Positions 8,192-15,841 of a stretch of 64,000 nt of DNA are shown piece by piece. The notes below the pieces were generated by a model, which worked only from the letters and a program-made list of their open reading frames with translations, did no database searches and had not been told where the DNA came from. Made by a program: the position numbers and the translations under genes. Numbering within the stretch: position 1 is the stretch's first letter; the number at the start of each line of letters is the position of its first letter. This DNA is from Flaviflexus salsibiostraticola (lineage in GTDB: Bacteria; Actinomycetota; Actinomycetes; Actinomycetales; Actinomycetaceae), in contig NZ_CP034438.1 of assembly GCF_003952265.1 (NCBI RefSeq), positions 2,108,001 through 2,172,000 on the forward strand, in the 5' to 3' direction.

Positions 8192-8357
8192 GAGCGGTGG
8201 TCCTCGTCGTCGAGTCGGCTACAGGTGCGGTCTGGTCGTGGAGGCGGTAGGCGAGGTGCAGCACTAGCGCGACCAGCCGGTCCATGTCCGGTTCGCCCCG
8301 GACGATGGGTTCGGCGATCAAGCGCCGCCCGTTCGGTGTAGTGCGTGCATGCCTCAT
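8148..8357 (-). CDS. small hypothetical protein upstream of the integrase
   Basis: This is a 69-residue frame with the ordered segment RLIAEPIVRGEPDMDRLVALVLHLAYRLHD. It overlaps the first 44 bases of the integrase gene. Short proteins of this appearance often precede serine integrases in actinobacterial elements, but I cannot assign a function. The overlap and the plausible helical sequence favour a real gene; the Arg/Asp-rich tail may be partly fortuitous. Confidence 0.4.
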   Translation of the reverse strand: MRHARTTPNGRRLIAEPIVRGEPDMDRLVALVLHLAYRLHDQTAPVADSTTRTTAHDDDRRHEDPDRPG

Positions 8358-8665
8358 GCCCCACAGGTGGACGCCCCACCCCCGTGAGAGAGCCGGTGGT
8401 GGTGACGGTTCCGGAAAATTTCCGGCACCGTCCCTTCGACTGGAGTCGGGCAGGGCAGTGCCGGGTGGGGTAGTTCACGGCGGGGGAGAATTTCCCCCAC
8501 CGTGCATCCCAGCCCGAGGATGCACGATCCGCACTGCCTCGCAACGGCCCCCGGTACGGGAGTCTCAGTGATGGCTCACTCTGCAGGTGCGCACCGTGCC
8601 CCAGATGGAGCACCCTGGCAGTGGCCTCCACGACTACTCCAGGTAAGGGGCTTGAGTCGAGCAGA
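8358..8665. other. intergenic region with three inverted repeats
   Basis: No convincing gene is seen. Three palindromic stretches follow each other: CCGGAAAATTTCCGG (8411-8425), CGG-GGGGGA/TTCCCCC-CCG (8478-8502) and GTGCATCC/GGATGCAC (8502-8525). They lie downstream of the erm-araC operon and upstream of the integrase, so they could be a terminator, an operator or a transfer-related site. A minus-strand frame at 8188-8691 is low in predictable protein character and was not called. Confidence 0.4.
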
Positions 8666-9139
8666 TCAGTCATGAATGCGCAGATCACCATCTGATCTGC
8701 GCGTATCCCAGAAATCGTCCGTGGCGGGCAGCGGCCGCCCGCACCACAAGCAACCCGTCAGATCGTCTGCCGTCTGCCGGGTCCGCTGGTGATACTGGTT
8801 GCGGTATGCGGTTGGGGTGACGCCCATGATCTTGGCGAACTGCTCCGCCGCATGACCACGATTCCGCCACCCCACCCGGACCCCGATCTCGCCGACCGTC
8901 ATGTTCGACTCCCGTAACAGCCGAGCCATCTCCCGCACCCGCAACCGAGCCAGCAGCATGATCGGCGGGACGCCGAACTGCTCCACGAACAGGCCCCCGA
9001 GCCGTGACCGCGACGGGTGTGCATCCTGTGCGAGTTCGGCCAAGGTCCACCGATGAGTGAGATCAGCCCGCATCCGGATGACCGTGTCACGGATCTCTGT
9101 CCTGGCAGGGCCGAGGCCAGAGCGCTCTGTGGCCGTCAT
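8666..9139 (-). CDS. small AraC-type regulator (second of two)
   Basis: This 157-residue protein has an AraC/XylS double helix-turn-helix (WTLAELAQDAHPSRSRLGGL, then MTVGEIGVRVGWRNRGHAAE and the conserved GVTPTAYRNQY). It has no effector domain, so it is of the MarA/SoxS size class. A single CxxC (CLWCG) follows the DNA-binding part. The ATG at 9137-9139 overlaps the stop of the preceding araC gene as ATGA, which fixes the start and implies translational coupling. Its DNA-binding part resembles that of its neighbour, which suggests an old duplication. Target and signal are unknown. Confidence 0.8.
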   Translation of the reverse strand: MTATERSGLGPARTEIRDTVIRMRADLTHRWTLAELAQDAHPSRSRLGGLFVEQFGVPPIMLLARLRVREMARLLRESNMTVGEIGVRVGWRNRGHAAEQFAKIMGVTPTAYRNQYHQRTRQTADDLTGCLWCGRPLPATDDFWDTRRSDGDLRIHD

Positions 9140-9573
9140 CGGGGCAGCTCGCTTCGCTGTCCACAGCACGGGCATTTCAGGCTTGCTCGTTGGGTCGCGG
9201 TGAGTCGGTACGCGGATGGGCTGACCCCGACGATGGCGGTGAACTGTCGTGCGGCGTGGCCGCGGCTGCGCCACCCGACCCGTGTCATGGCGACACCGAT
9301 CGGAAGGTCGGTTTCGACCAGGAGCTCGGCCAGTCTGTGGGCGCGAAGGTGAGCCAGGTACTGGATGGGCGGCATCCCGAAGCTTTGGCTGAAGACCCTG
9401 CCCAGTTGTGACGTGGACAGGTGCACGAGGTTGGCAAGGTCACGAAGTCGCCAATCCCGTCCGGGGTCTTGAGCGAGGAGCCGTGCTGCATGGTGTGCGG
9501 CTGTCTCGGTCGGGTACGCATGGCTGGGGGTGGTCTCGTCAGGGCAGACTCGCCACGAGGGGCCGATGCTCAT
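9136..9573 (-). CDS. small AraC-type regulator (first of two)
   Basis: This 145-residue protein has the AraC DNA-binding domain in its second half: WRLRDLANLVHLSTSQLGRV as the first helix-turn-helix, LPIGVAMTRVGWRSRGHAAR as the second, and the closing GVSPSAYRLT. It ends with a CPCCG cysteine pair, perhaps half of a metal site. The start ATG at 9571-9573 overlaps the erm stop as ATGA, so all three genes form one coupled operon. A longer frame upstream to 10035 only shadows erm and was rejected. Confidence 0.85.
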   Translation of the reverse strand: MSIGPSWRVCPDETTPSHAYPTETAAHHAARLLAQDPGRDWRLRDLANLVHLSTSQLGRVFSQSFGMPPIQYLAHLRAHRLAELLVETDLPIGVAMTRVGWRSRGHAARQFTAIVGVSPSAYRLTATQRASLKCPCCGQRSELPR

Positions 9574-10388
9574 CGCCGCCGCCGTCCTGAGGACGACTGC
9601 GTGCGGCGGGACGGTGGCGAGGAGCCCGTGGTCTTGAACAAGTCCACCCATGCCTCGACGGGCAGGTCCTTCGGCAGTCCGGCAGCGGCCATATCGTGGC
9701 CCCTCAGCCATGCCTGTGCCGCCTGTGGTGAGCCGAGTGCGGTGGTGCGTGCGAGGATCTGGGCGAGCCCGCGTCCGGGACCGGTGTAGGCGCGGTGGAC
9801 CAGGGCGTGGAACCGGCGTCGTTCGGCCGGAGTCAGCAGCGGGTGTTCGCGGCGGTGGATGGTGAGGATTCCGCCGTCGACTCCCGGACGTGGGGTGAAC
9901 GCGCGGGCTGGAACACGACTGTGCAGCGTGAACTCGAACCAGGGCGCCCATTGTGCGGTCATCATCGTGGCACCGCCAACTCCTGCTCTGCGCCGCGCAA
10001 CTTCCCATTGCACGAGCACGATGGCATCGGTCCATGCGGGTGCGTGCAGGATGCGTCGCAGTATGGCCGTGGTCTGGTGAAACGGCAGGTTGCCGACGAG
10101 CACATGCGCAGACGTGGGAAGCCGGTAGGTCAAGAAGTCATCGGCGACGACCTCCACGTGCGACGGGAGCCGTTGGGCCAAGCGTCGGGCGAGCCTGGTG
10201 TCGATCTCGACGGCTGTCACCGGTCGCCCGAGCTGGGCCAGCGGCGAGGTGAGTGCTCCGTCACCGGGGCCGATCTCGATGATCGGGCCCTGGGTGGCGG
10301 CCACGAGCTGGAGGATCGTGGCGATGGTGGATGGGTCAGTCAGGAAGTTCTGGCCGTGCTCATGACGGCCGCCTCGATAGGTAGGCAC
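9570..10388 (-). CDS. erm: 23S rRNA (adenine-2058 N6) methyltransferase, Erm(X)-like
   Basis: This 272-residue protein methylates A2058 of 23S rRNA, giving resistance to macrolides, lincosamides and streptogramin B. It opens GGRHEHGQNFLTDP and has the SAM-binding IIEIGPGDGALTSPLA and the catalytic motif NLPFH (N-L-P-F), followed by the Erm(X)-like APAWTDAIVLVQWEVARRRA and ending VDLFKTTGSS. By eye it is closest to Erm(X) of corynebacteria but clearly diverged, so it may be a separate Erm class. The start is placed at the GTG at 10388, which has GGAG 7 bases upstream and matches the known N-terminus. An in-frame ATG at 10421 lies within the attenuator. It is followed by two ATGA-coupled araC genes. 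Confidence 0.95.
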   Translation of the reverse strand: MPTYRGGRHEHGQNFLTDPSTIATILQLVAATQGPIIEIGPGDGALTSPLAQLGRPVTAVEIDTRLARRLAQRLPSHVEVVADDFLTYRLPTSAHVLVGNLPFHQTTAILRRILHAPAWTDAIVLVQWEVARRRAGVGGATMMTAQWAPWFEFTLHSRVPARAFTPRPGVDGGILTIHRREHPLLTPAERRRFHALVHRAYTGPGRGLAQILARTTALGSPQAAQAWLRGHDMAAAGLPKDLPVEAWVDLFKTTGSSPPSRRTQSSSGRRRR

Positions 10389-10389
10389 T

Positions 10390-10490
10390 GGTTGCTCCGT
10401 GGTTGTTGCGGAGCCGGGCACGCTGAAAGAGCCGCCCGGCCGTGATCACCGGGGGCGGGAGCAACAACGCGTGGAGTGTGCTCGCCGCCG
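10390..10490 (-). promoter_or_regulatory. erm translational attenuator hairpins
   Basis: On the mRNA, GTTGTTGCTCC (10458-10468) can pair either with GCAACAAC (10402-10409) or with GGAGCAAC (10391-10398). The second pairing hides the GGAG ribosome site of erm 3 bases from the start. A GC-rich stem CCGCCC/GGGCGG lies between. Mutually exclusive pairings downstream of an RLR leader peptide are the standard layout of inducible erm attenuation. Confidence 0.65.
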
Positions 10491-10535
10491 TCAGCGGCTG
10501 CGCAGACGCAGCGAAGCAGTGCCGTGGAACAACAT
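10491..10535 (-). CDS. erm leader peptide (14 residues, RLR motif)
   Basis: The short frame MLFHGTASLRLRSR ends in TGA 102 bases before the erm GTG. It resembles the Erm(X) leader (a GTA-LRLR core), and its RLR motif is the type known to stall ribosomes in the presence of macrolides in ErmD-like leaders. A -10-like TACGCT lies only 7 bases upstream of the ATG, so the mRNA may be leaderless here. Stalling on this peptide would free the erm ribosome site downstream. Confidence 0.75.
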   Translation of the reverse strand: MLFHGTASLRLRSR

Positions 10536-11801
10536 GACGACCAGCGTAGGCGACCCCACCGCCACTCGGCGACCCAATAACCCGTCCATGCGTCAAAGAC
10601 GCGCAGATCCGTATCGCCACAGGCCAGAACCGACTTGCAGGCCGTCCGTGCCCGACGAACCTCCACCTCCGCGGGTGACCCCATAGAGCTGCCACGCGTC
10701 TTGCAGATCGAGGACTGGCGCCCCCTGGGTGCCCCGATGATGCTGCACCGGGTGGTCGCTGAAGATGGCTGCATCGACCGGAACCGACCTGGTCGGCACC
10801 TCGATCTGCAAGAGGCGTGGCGTTGCTGAGCTGAGAACGAGACGAAGAGCTGTATTGAGCTTCCTGCACACCAAGTCTGAGGGGATACTCCTCTTGGAAC
10901 CCGCACAATGCCTGCAACGAAGTCGCCGGAGTGCCTGCTGGTGATGAAGCTGCACGTCTCCCGGGATGAACGTGACATCGAAGACGCCGCGGGGCTGTTC
11001 GTCCGGCTCGACTAAACCACCGCACAAGACTGTATCGACGTCCTACCGGCCACCAACCCGGTGGGTCAATTGCTGTTCAGGCCCGCTACGTCGCCGAAGA
11101 CATCGCAGGCTGCGCCAAAGTTCCGCGCGTCGGCGAAGGCGATGCGCCACCGTTGACCGCGGGGCCAACCGTGCTCCAGCCCGGCAGAAGCCCGGACCGT
11201 CGTCCCCCCGTTGCCGGACTTCGTCCACGAGCCAGACCGGCTCCCGCGTCGCGATCGGAGGATTGGTCACTCTGGCCCGGTCCCTAGCCGGGGTCAGCCT
11301 CGTTTCAGCCATGAGGCGTAGAAGCGCCAAAGCTCATCGACGCAAACCGTTCGGGAAGCTCCCGAACGCGTCTTGGCGTGCACATCCGCGAGCGTACATC
11401 GAAGCTGTTGCAGCGTTGAACAGGGCAGCTGCTTCCTGCCTTCACAACTTCGGAGGGCACGATGACTCCTCCGTAGTTCGCCAGAACGCAATACTTCTTC
11501 TCCCATGGTTCTGTTGATCAGTGCACTGTTGAAACAATCAAGACGCTCCGAGTGGTCCGTCTCCTGACGGCCACCACAGCGATACCCCTGTTGCCAACTC
11601 TAACTCTGATGCTAGGCGGGCGTGAGATGTCACTGCTGGAAACCTAGCGTGTGCGCCAGGCAGAGTTGGTGACGCCTCGGCATGTCATGCCCTAGGTCGG
11701 AAGTTCGGATGTGCCGGATCGTGCGATAGAGAACTTCAAACACGTTGAGGCGGATCAATCTGTTAGACTCGGAACGTAATGACGACGAGAGGAGGGTTTT
11801 G
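10536..11801. other. 1.27-kb region without an intact gene
   Basis: Several open frames exist on both strands (for example 10593-11027 minus and 10966-11517 plus). They have Arg/Ser-rich shadow composition and conflicting overlaps. The only recognisable content is a decayed nucleotidyltransferase tail at about 10900-11140. The left part probably holds the erm promoter, the right part (11700-11801) the promoter of the next gene. The rest looks like degraded sequence. Confidence 0.5.
10906..11140 (+). pseudogene. remnant of a nucleotidyltransferase-type (DUF6036-like) protein C-terminus
   Basis: The plus strand reads ATKSPECLLVMKLHVSRDER, continues DIEDAAGLFVRLD to a TAA at 11014-11016, then TTAQDCIDVL and NPVGQLLF. 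A frame change then gives ARYVAEDIAG. Segments like LL-MK-----RDE-D-ED are typical of the C-terminal half of AbiEii/DUF6036 nucleotidyltransferase proteins, which often serve as antitoxin partners or toxins. At least one stop and one frameshift are needed to read it, so it is a dead remnant. The family call is tentative. Confidence 0.35.
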
Positions 11802-12218
11802 ATGGGGTTCGAGGTGTTCGACAAGCGCATGGCACCGCTGGCGAAGGCTCCAAGCGTGACGATCCAGAAGAGAGGTATCTTCTCGATCAATCGCGTAGCT
11901 CACAAGCTGATTGAAGAGCCAGAGACGGTGGAACTGTTGTTCGACAAGGAGAACAAGGTTATCGCTCTGCGCCCTTCAAAGGAGCCGCACGCGTACTCGA
12001 TTCGTCCGCAGTCGTCGCGGGACACTGGCCAGGTCATCTTGTCAGCAACCGCTTTCACTCAGTATTACGACATCGACACAAGCGTCAGCCGACGGTACAA
12101 GCCGTATGAGCAGGACGGCATGCTCTGCATCGATCTGACGGGGCCGAGTGCGGAGGTGCGTGGCAACCGTGCCAAGCGTGTAGAGCCAGCGGACTCAGAG
12201 GAGCCCGATGCGCGCTAG
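11802..12218 (+). CDS. hypothetical protein, AbrB-like N-terminal half
   Basis: This is a 138-residue protein of unknown role. The ATG at 11802 follows GAGGAGG by about 8 bases, which decides this start over an upstream in-frame ATG at 11745. The segment APSVTIQKRGIFSINRVAHK, with following FDKENKVIALRPSK, has the beta-hairpin rhythm of AbrB/SpoVT-type swapped-hairpin DNA-binding proteins, but no family motif is decisive. The C-terminus is acidic. It lies in the island cargo, 163 bp upstream of another unknown gene, with a hairpin between them. Confidence 0.7.
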   Translation: MGFEVFDKRMAPLAKAPSVTIQKRGIFSINRVAHKLIEEPETVELLFDKENKVIALRPSKEPHAYSIRPQSSRDTGQVILSATAFTQYYDIDTSVSRRYKPYEQDGMLCIDLTGPSAEVRGNRAKRVEPADSEEPDAR

Positions 12219-12230
12219 CTATAGAAGACT

Positions 12231-12264
12231 CTGGCCCGACCCCGGTGGTGCGGGATCAGGCCAG
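12231..12264 (+). terminator. possible terminator hairpin between two unknown genes
   Basis: CTGGCC (12231-12236) and CCCG (12241-12244) pair with CGGG and GGCCAG (12259-12264) around a short loop. There is no T-run, so termination is uncertain. The position, just after the stop at 12218, fits. Confidence 0.4.
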
Positions 12265-12380
12265 TACCGGCCCGAGGGCGCGGTGATGACTTGCTCAGTC
12301 ACCTCTAGCGTACCGAAGTTTCCTGAGACGCGCTGTCTCTGCTTCTTCCTCGGGCTCCAAACCCAAGGAAGGAGGGCGTC

Positions 12381-13298
12381 ATGCCCACCATCACCACCCA
12401 CTACGGGATCACGGGTCCCGTTCCGTTCGTCGATGTGGAGGTCACGGCTGACAACCGTCTCTACGTCGACCCTCATGCGATCCGGCTGCGGAGGACACCC
12501 CAGCCGTTCGCCAATCAGGCGCTGGAGTGCGTCGACACGTTCACCCACCAGGTGACTGACAGCATCATCAAGGGGGCCGGGGCTACCGGCCGTCGGGGCG
12601 AAAGGCTGTTGCAGCGTTTCGTCGAGCCATGGGAGACCCGGCTCGGAATGTCTGCAAAGGGCTTCCACGGCCACGGGGGCGCTGACGTCGTCGGCACCTG
12701 GATCTGGGACGTGCTCAACAACGACGTGGAAGCGTTGGTTCGCGTTGGGATCCTCAAACAGATCGAGGACCTTCCGCTGTTCGTCGAGGGCGTGGATCGC
12801 GACATCACCTCCGACATCACCACGCGCATCATCTTCGGGCCGCTCGCGCAGTTCACCCAGCTGATGATCGACACGTATCCACAGTTCAACTCTGCTGGAC
12901 ACAAGACCCAGGCGTACCGCAAGCAGATCTGGAATCCGATCATCGGTGACTGGGACGAAGCGGACATGACACTCCCGGTGGTGGACGGAAAGCCGCTCGT
13001 GCTCGTCCCCCGGGAGTGGGCCCGCCCGACTCTCCTCATGTCCGCTACGCGCTACTACGAGACAAGTGTGTTGTCGTTTGCGCAGTTGGAGCAGGCGGTG
13101 AGGGCGTCGGATGGCAGGTTGATCAAGACCCCCAAAGATCGGCTCAAGAAGCAGTCGGGTCTCGGCCGCGGACGTGGCACCAACATGCGTATCACCATGC
13201 GGGCCTTCGACAACGCCGAGGATCTGCTCGCCACATTCAAGGCGTTCGTGGCCGAGCGTCTGGATAAGAACGACTCCGACGGACGGTCGGCCGCGTAG
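12381..13298 (+). CDS. hypothetical protein, island cargo
   Basis: This 305-residue protein starts at an ATG with a strong AAGGAGGG ribosome site 5-6 bases upstream. The N-terminus reads VPFVDVEVTADNRLYVDPHA and the middle is rich in ordered hydrophobic and charged segments (ADVVGTWIWDVLNNDVEALV). The C-terminal part is basic (LIKTPKDRLKKQSGLGRGRG) and may touch nucleic acid. No signal peptide or membrane segment is seen. I do not recognise the family. Codon use is normal for the host type and the gene looks intact. Confidence 0.75.
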   Translation: MPTITTHYGITGPVPFVDVEVTADNRLYVDPHAIRLRRTPQPFANQALECVDTFTHQVTDSIIKGAGATGRRGERLLQRFVEPWETRLGMSAKGFHGHGGADVVGTWIWDVLNNDVEALVRVGILKQIEDLPLFVEGVDRDITSDITTRIIFGPLAQFTQLMIDTYPQFNSAGHKTQAYRKQIWNPIIGDWDEADMTLPVVDGKPLVLVPREWARPTLLMSATRYYETSVLSFAQLEQAVRASDGRLIKTPKDRLKKQSGLGRGRGTNMRITMRAFDNAEDLLATFKAFVAERLDKNDSDGRSAA

Positions 13299-13398
13299 AG
13301 CACAGTGGAGGCGGTGAGGGTGCAGTAGCCGCCGGCATCCTCATCGCCGATACCTTGTCGCCGCAGCCTGTTCGGTGCGACGCACCGCCCGCCCAGGC

Positions 13399-13680
13399 TT
13401 ACGAGTTCTTCGTCTGCTCCCATACCGTCACCCGGTGCACGCCGAACCGCTTCGCGATCGACAGGACGCTCTCTCCGTTGGTGCGGGCGGTTCGGATTGC
13501 GTCCACTTCTTCCGGCGTCAGTGGTGTTCGGGACCGTCGCGTTGGGTTCGAGACCGCCCCCGGCTCGGGCTCAGTCACCAACGGCCGTGCGCTCACGATG
13601 CCCGGTTTCGCCTGCTCCCACGCGGCACTCAGTCGCTCCAGCCGCTCCCACGTGTTCGGGCTGAGTCCACCGGCGTCCAC
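13399..13680 (-). CDS. small helix-turn-helix protein (resolvase-type HTH)
   Basis: This is a 93-residue protein. The C-terminal 45 residues, RTPLTPEEVDAIRTARTNGE followed by SVLSIAKRFGVHRVTVWEQT, form a clear Hin/resolvase-type helix-turn-helix. No catalytic resolvase domain is present, so it is either a stand-alone DNA-binding protein or the tail of a truncated recombinase. It sits at the right part of the mobile island. Confidence 0.55.
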   Translation of the reverse strand: MDAGGLSPNTWERLERLSAAWEQAKPGIVSARPLVTEPEPGAVSNPTRRSRTPLTPEEVDAIRTARTNGESVLSIAKRFGVHRVTVWEQTKNS

Positions 13681-13693
13681 CCAGGAAAGTCAG

Positions 13694-14203
13694 ATGTCTG
13701 CCCCGCTTCGGCGGGGAAGACATCGTTCTGCCCCGCCAGGATTCGGAATCACCTGCGCGGAGTGTGCTTCTCCGCACGCCGACGGCAGTCAGTCTTCATT
13801 TCGCGTCGGCATGGCAGCGCCATGTCGTTGCCGCGCTGGGTCGACATTCAAGCAGAGCGGGGTGTGCTCGACTTGCGGACGCCCTTTATGCATGGGGTGC
13901 TGGCAGAGTTGCCGCGGCTCCGGATCCTTGCTGGCTCATTCGTACGTCGGTGGGTGCCTGCGTGAGGTCTTCGCCAGGTCTCTGGCTGCCGACGAGCAGC
14001 CACAAGATTCGACACGCGAGGCATCGGAGCCAAGAGGCCGCGATGCTCCGGTGGCAGTGAGAAGGGCACCCCACGTGAATCGCCGGCATGAGCTTCCATG
14101 TGTGACTGCGTCGCAGGCATCGTCGGCCAGGACGATGTCGATGCTGAATGCGCCTGCACTGGACCACGTGAGGCTGGCCGAAGCGCTGCTGGGGCCGCTC
14201 TGA
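13694..14203 (+). CDS. possible zinc-finger protein
   Basis: This is a 169-residue frame starting after AGGAAA. It has two cysteine clusters, ITCAECASPHAD and CRCRAGSTFKQSGVCSTCGR followed by PLCMGCWQSC, which could form a zinc-binding knuckle. The rest is low in recognisable structure, and other frames overlap it (plus 13375-13965). A GC-rich hairpin with a TTCG loop (13701-13716) lies in its first codons, which argues against efficient translation. Treat it as a candidate only. Confidence 0.3.
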   Translation: MSAPLRRGRHRSAPPGFGITCAECASPHADGSQSSFRVGMAAPCRCRAGSTFKQSGVCSTCGRPLCMGCWQSCRGSGSLLAHSYVGGCLREVFARSLAADEQPQDSTREASEPRGRDAPVAVRRAPHVNRRHELPCVTASQASSARTMSMLNAPALDHVRLAEALLGPL

Positions 14204-14217
14204 CGACGAGACAGCTT

Positions 14218-14251
14218 GGCCCAGACCCGCGCCTTGTCGCGGGTCTGGGCC
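14218..14251. terminator. bidirectional terminator hairpin
   Basis: GCCCAGACCCGCG pairs perfectly with CGCGGGTCTGGGC around a CTTGT-type loop. It lies between the convergent ends of 13694-14203 (plus) and 14275-14895 (minus). This is probably also near the boundary between the integrase island and the copper region. Confidence 0.75.
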
Positions 14252-14274
14252 CAATGGGGAGGCTCCGGTGGTTG

Positions 14275-14895
14275 TCAGCCCAGCCTGGATTCGGCCTCGT
14301 GAAGCAGGTCCGCGGGAGCGAGCCACATTGAAGGATAGTCGCCCTGCCAGACCTGAGTGCCCTCGGCGTCGATAAGGACGAACCCGTGTCCGGGGACGCC
14401 TGGATGCATACCGGTTCCGAGGGTCCCGTACGCTTCCGAAACGGTGCCGTCGTCCAGCAGGTAAGGAGTGGTCGCCCCGTAGCGCTCCATGTCGGGACGT
14501 ATCTGCTCCGCAGTGTTCATCACGATGGGCAGGACGGTGATACCGGATTCGGCGAACCCCGGGTGCTTTTCGATCTCAGCCATCTGCACGGTGCACGAGC
14601 CGCAGCCGGCGCCTTCGTTGAAGTAGAGGATGACCGGCTGCCCGCGGAGGTCGGAGAGGGTGACGGTGGTCCCGTCTGTCGTCGGGAGTGTGAAGTCGGG
14701 AGCTGGCCGGGCGTCCTCGCTGCTGGATGTGCCGGACGTGGCAAGAGCGTTCGCAATGGCCACAATCACTGCGAGGAGAGCGAAAGTCGCAATGATTCTT
14801 CGGCGACGGGCCCTGCGCGCCGCCGCCTGCGCCGCCTCCGCGCGCTTCTGCCGTGCCAGGTGGTTCTCGCCGGTGCGGACGGTGGATTTCGTCAT
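14275..14895 (-). CDS. membrane-anchored redoxin (thioredoxin-fold) protein
   Basis: This 206-residue protein has a basic N-terminus, one membrane segment (IIATFALLAVIVAIANALA, about residues 34-52) and an extracytoplasmic AhpC/TSA-like redoxin domain. The segment APDFTLPTTDGTTVTLSDLR leads to GCGSCTVQM, an active-site CxxC. It probably receives electrons through the CcdA-like protein encoded just upstream, whose stop overlaps this start. Divergent from the copper ATPase, the cluster suggests thiol repair or metal-stress redox work at the membrane. Substrate is unknown. Confidence 0.85.
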   Translation of the reverse strand: MTKSTVRTGENHLARQKRAEAAQAAARRARRRRIIATFALLAVIVAIANALATSGTSSSEDARPAPDFTLPTTDGTTVTLSDLRGQPVILYFNEGAGCGSCTVQMAEIEKHPGFAESGITVLPIVMNTAEQIRPDMERYGATTPYLLDDGTVSEAYGTLGTGMHPGVPGHGFVLIDAEGTQVWQGDYPSMWLAPADLLHEAESRLG

Positions 14896-15839
14896 GGTGT
14901 GGTCAGTCCTTCGTTGTCATGGCTGGTGCGTGAGGCGGAGCCTTGCGAATCGCAGTCGTGAGCGGCCGGATGGACGCGGGTGCTCCGGTCGCGAAGCGTG
15001 AAAAGTACGAATGCGGCCGCCAATCCCAGGAGACCGGCACCGAGGAGCGGCTCGGGCAGAGGGCTGAGCCACTCCTGGAGCTGTCCCAGCGAAGAGGCAA
15101 GCCATTCACCCATCGCGGCTGGCATTGCCCCGCCCCCGGTCATCTCCGCGCTGCCCGCCAGAGCGATGACCCAGATTCCCATGACGGCAAATGCGATCGC
15201 GACAGTGAGATTGACGGTATTGGTGGCGAGCGTGCGGGAACCGAGACGGATTCTGATCAGGCGTGCCCGGAAGAGTCTGCGTTCGCCCAGGCGAGCCTTG
15301 TCCCAGACGAGGGCCATGACGAAGAGCGGGAACGTCATACCGAAAACGAACGCGAGGCCGAGGAAGACTCCGCCGACCGCGGAGCCGGAGAGCGCAGACA
15401 GAGTCATGACGCCTGCGAGGACCGGGGCGCAGCAGCTTGAGGCGATCCCAGAGAAGACACCGAGCGCGAAGAAGCTGGCTCCGTCTCCGCGGGTCGTATC
15501 CGGTGCGCGCAGGAAGCGGGGCAGTGACCACATTGTCCCGGAAAGGGAGAGGCCCGCCAGGGCGATCATGAGCAGGCCGCCAGCCCAGTAGAGCTGGGTG
15601 TGGTACTGGTTGATCGCCCCGGACAGCATGCTGACCCCGAGGGTGATGGGGACGAGAACCAGCGCCAGTCCTGCGGCGAAGACAAATGTCAGAGGCAGTA
15701 TGCGCCAACGGCGGTTCTTCACTGCTCCCGCCAGGTAACTCGGGGCGAGGAAGACGATGCAGCACGGTGCGAACAGTGCGACCCCGCCTGCGAAGAAGGC
15801 CGCCAAGATGCTGCCGGTTGCGAGGAGCTCGGTTCCCAT
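14892..15839 (-). CDS. CcdA/DsbD-like transmembrane thiol-electron carrier
   Basis: This 315-residue protein has about seven hydrophobic segments. Two Cys-Cys pairs stand at conserved CcdA positions (ALFAPCCIVFLAPS in the first segment and IASSCCAPVLAGV in the fourth). CcdA proteins pass electrons from cytoplasmic thioredoxin to outer redoxins. It overlaps the redoxin gene by 4 bases and follows a glutaredoxin-like gene by 2 bases, forming a three-gene operon. The paired CC, rather than single Cys, is characteristic of a subgroup linked to metal or redox stress rather than cytochrome c assembly. Confidence 0.85.
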   Translation of the reverse strand: MGTELLATGSILAAFFAGGVALFAPCCIVFLAPSYLAGAVKNRRWRILPLTFVFAAGLALVLVPITLGVSMLSGAINQYHTQLYWAGGLLMIALAGLSLSGTMWSLPRFLRAPDTTRGDGASFFALGVFSGIASSCCAPVLAGVMTLSALSGSAVGGVFLGLAFVFGMTFPLFVMALVWDKARLGERRLFRARLIRIRLGSRTLATNTVNLTVAIAFAVMGIWVIALAGSAEMTGGGAMPAAMGEWLASSLGQLQEWLSPLPEPLLGAGLLGLAAAFVLFTLRDRSTRVHPAAHDCDSQGSASRTSHDNEGLTTP

Positions 15840-15841
15840 GG

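Noticed and set aside
8188..8691. 167-residue minus-strand frame upstream of the integrase
   Set aside because: It passes through three palindromes, is rich in Arg/Pro/Ser and overlaps better-supported small frames; no ordered domain or ribosome site was seen.
9574..10035. Upstream extension of the first araC gene over the erm gene
   Set aside because: This part is the antisense-frame shadow of erm. The conserved AraC region and the ATGA overlap place the start at 9573.
10593..11027. 144-residue minus-strand frame
   Set aside because: It overlaps the nucleotidyltransferase remnant on the other strand, contains no recognisable domain and has no good start context.
10966..11517. 183-residue plus-strand frame
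   Set aside because: Arg/Ser-rich shadow composition. The readable remnant is in a different plus frame.
14892..15839. Cytochrome c maturation role for the CcdA-like protein
   Set aside because: No ResB, ResC or other c-type maturation genes are nearby. The partners are redoxins and a copper ATPase, so a metal or thiol role fits better.
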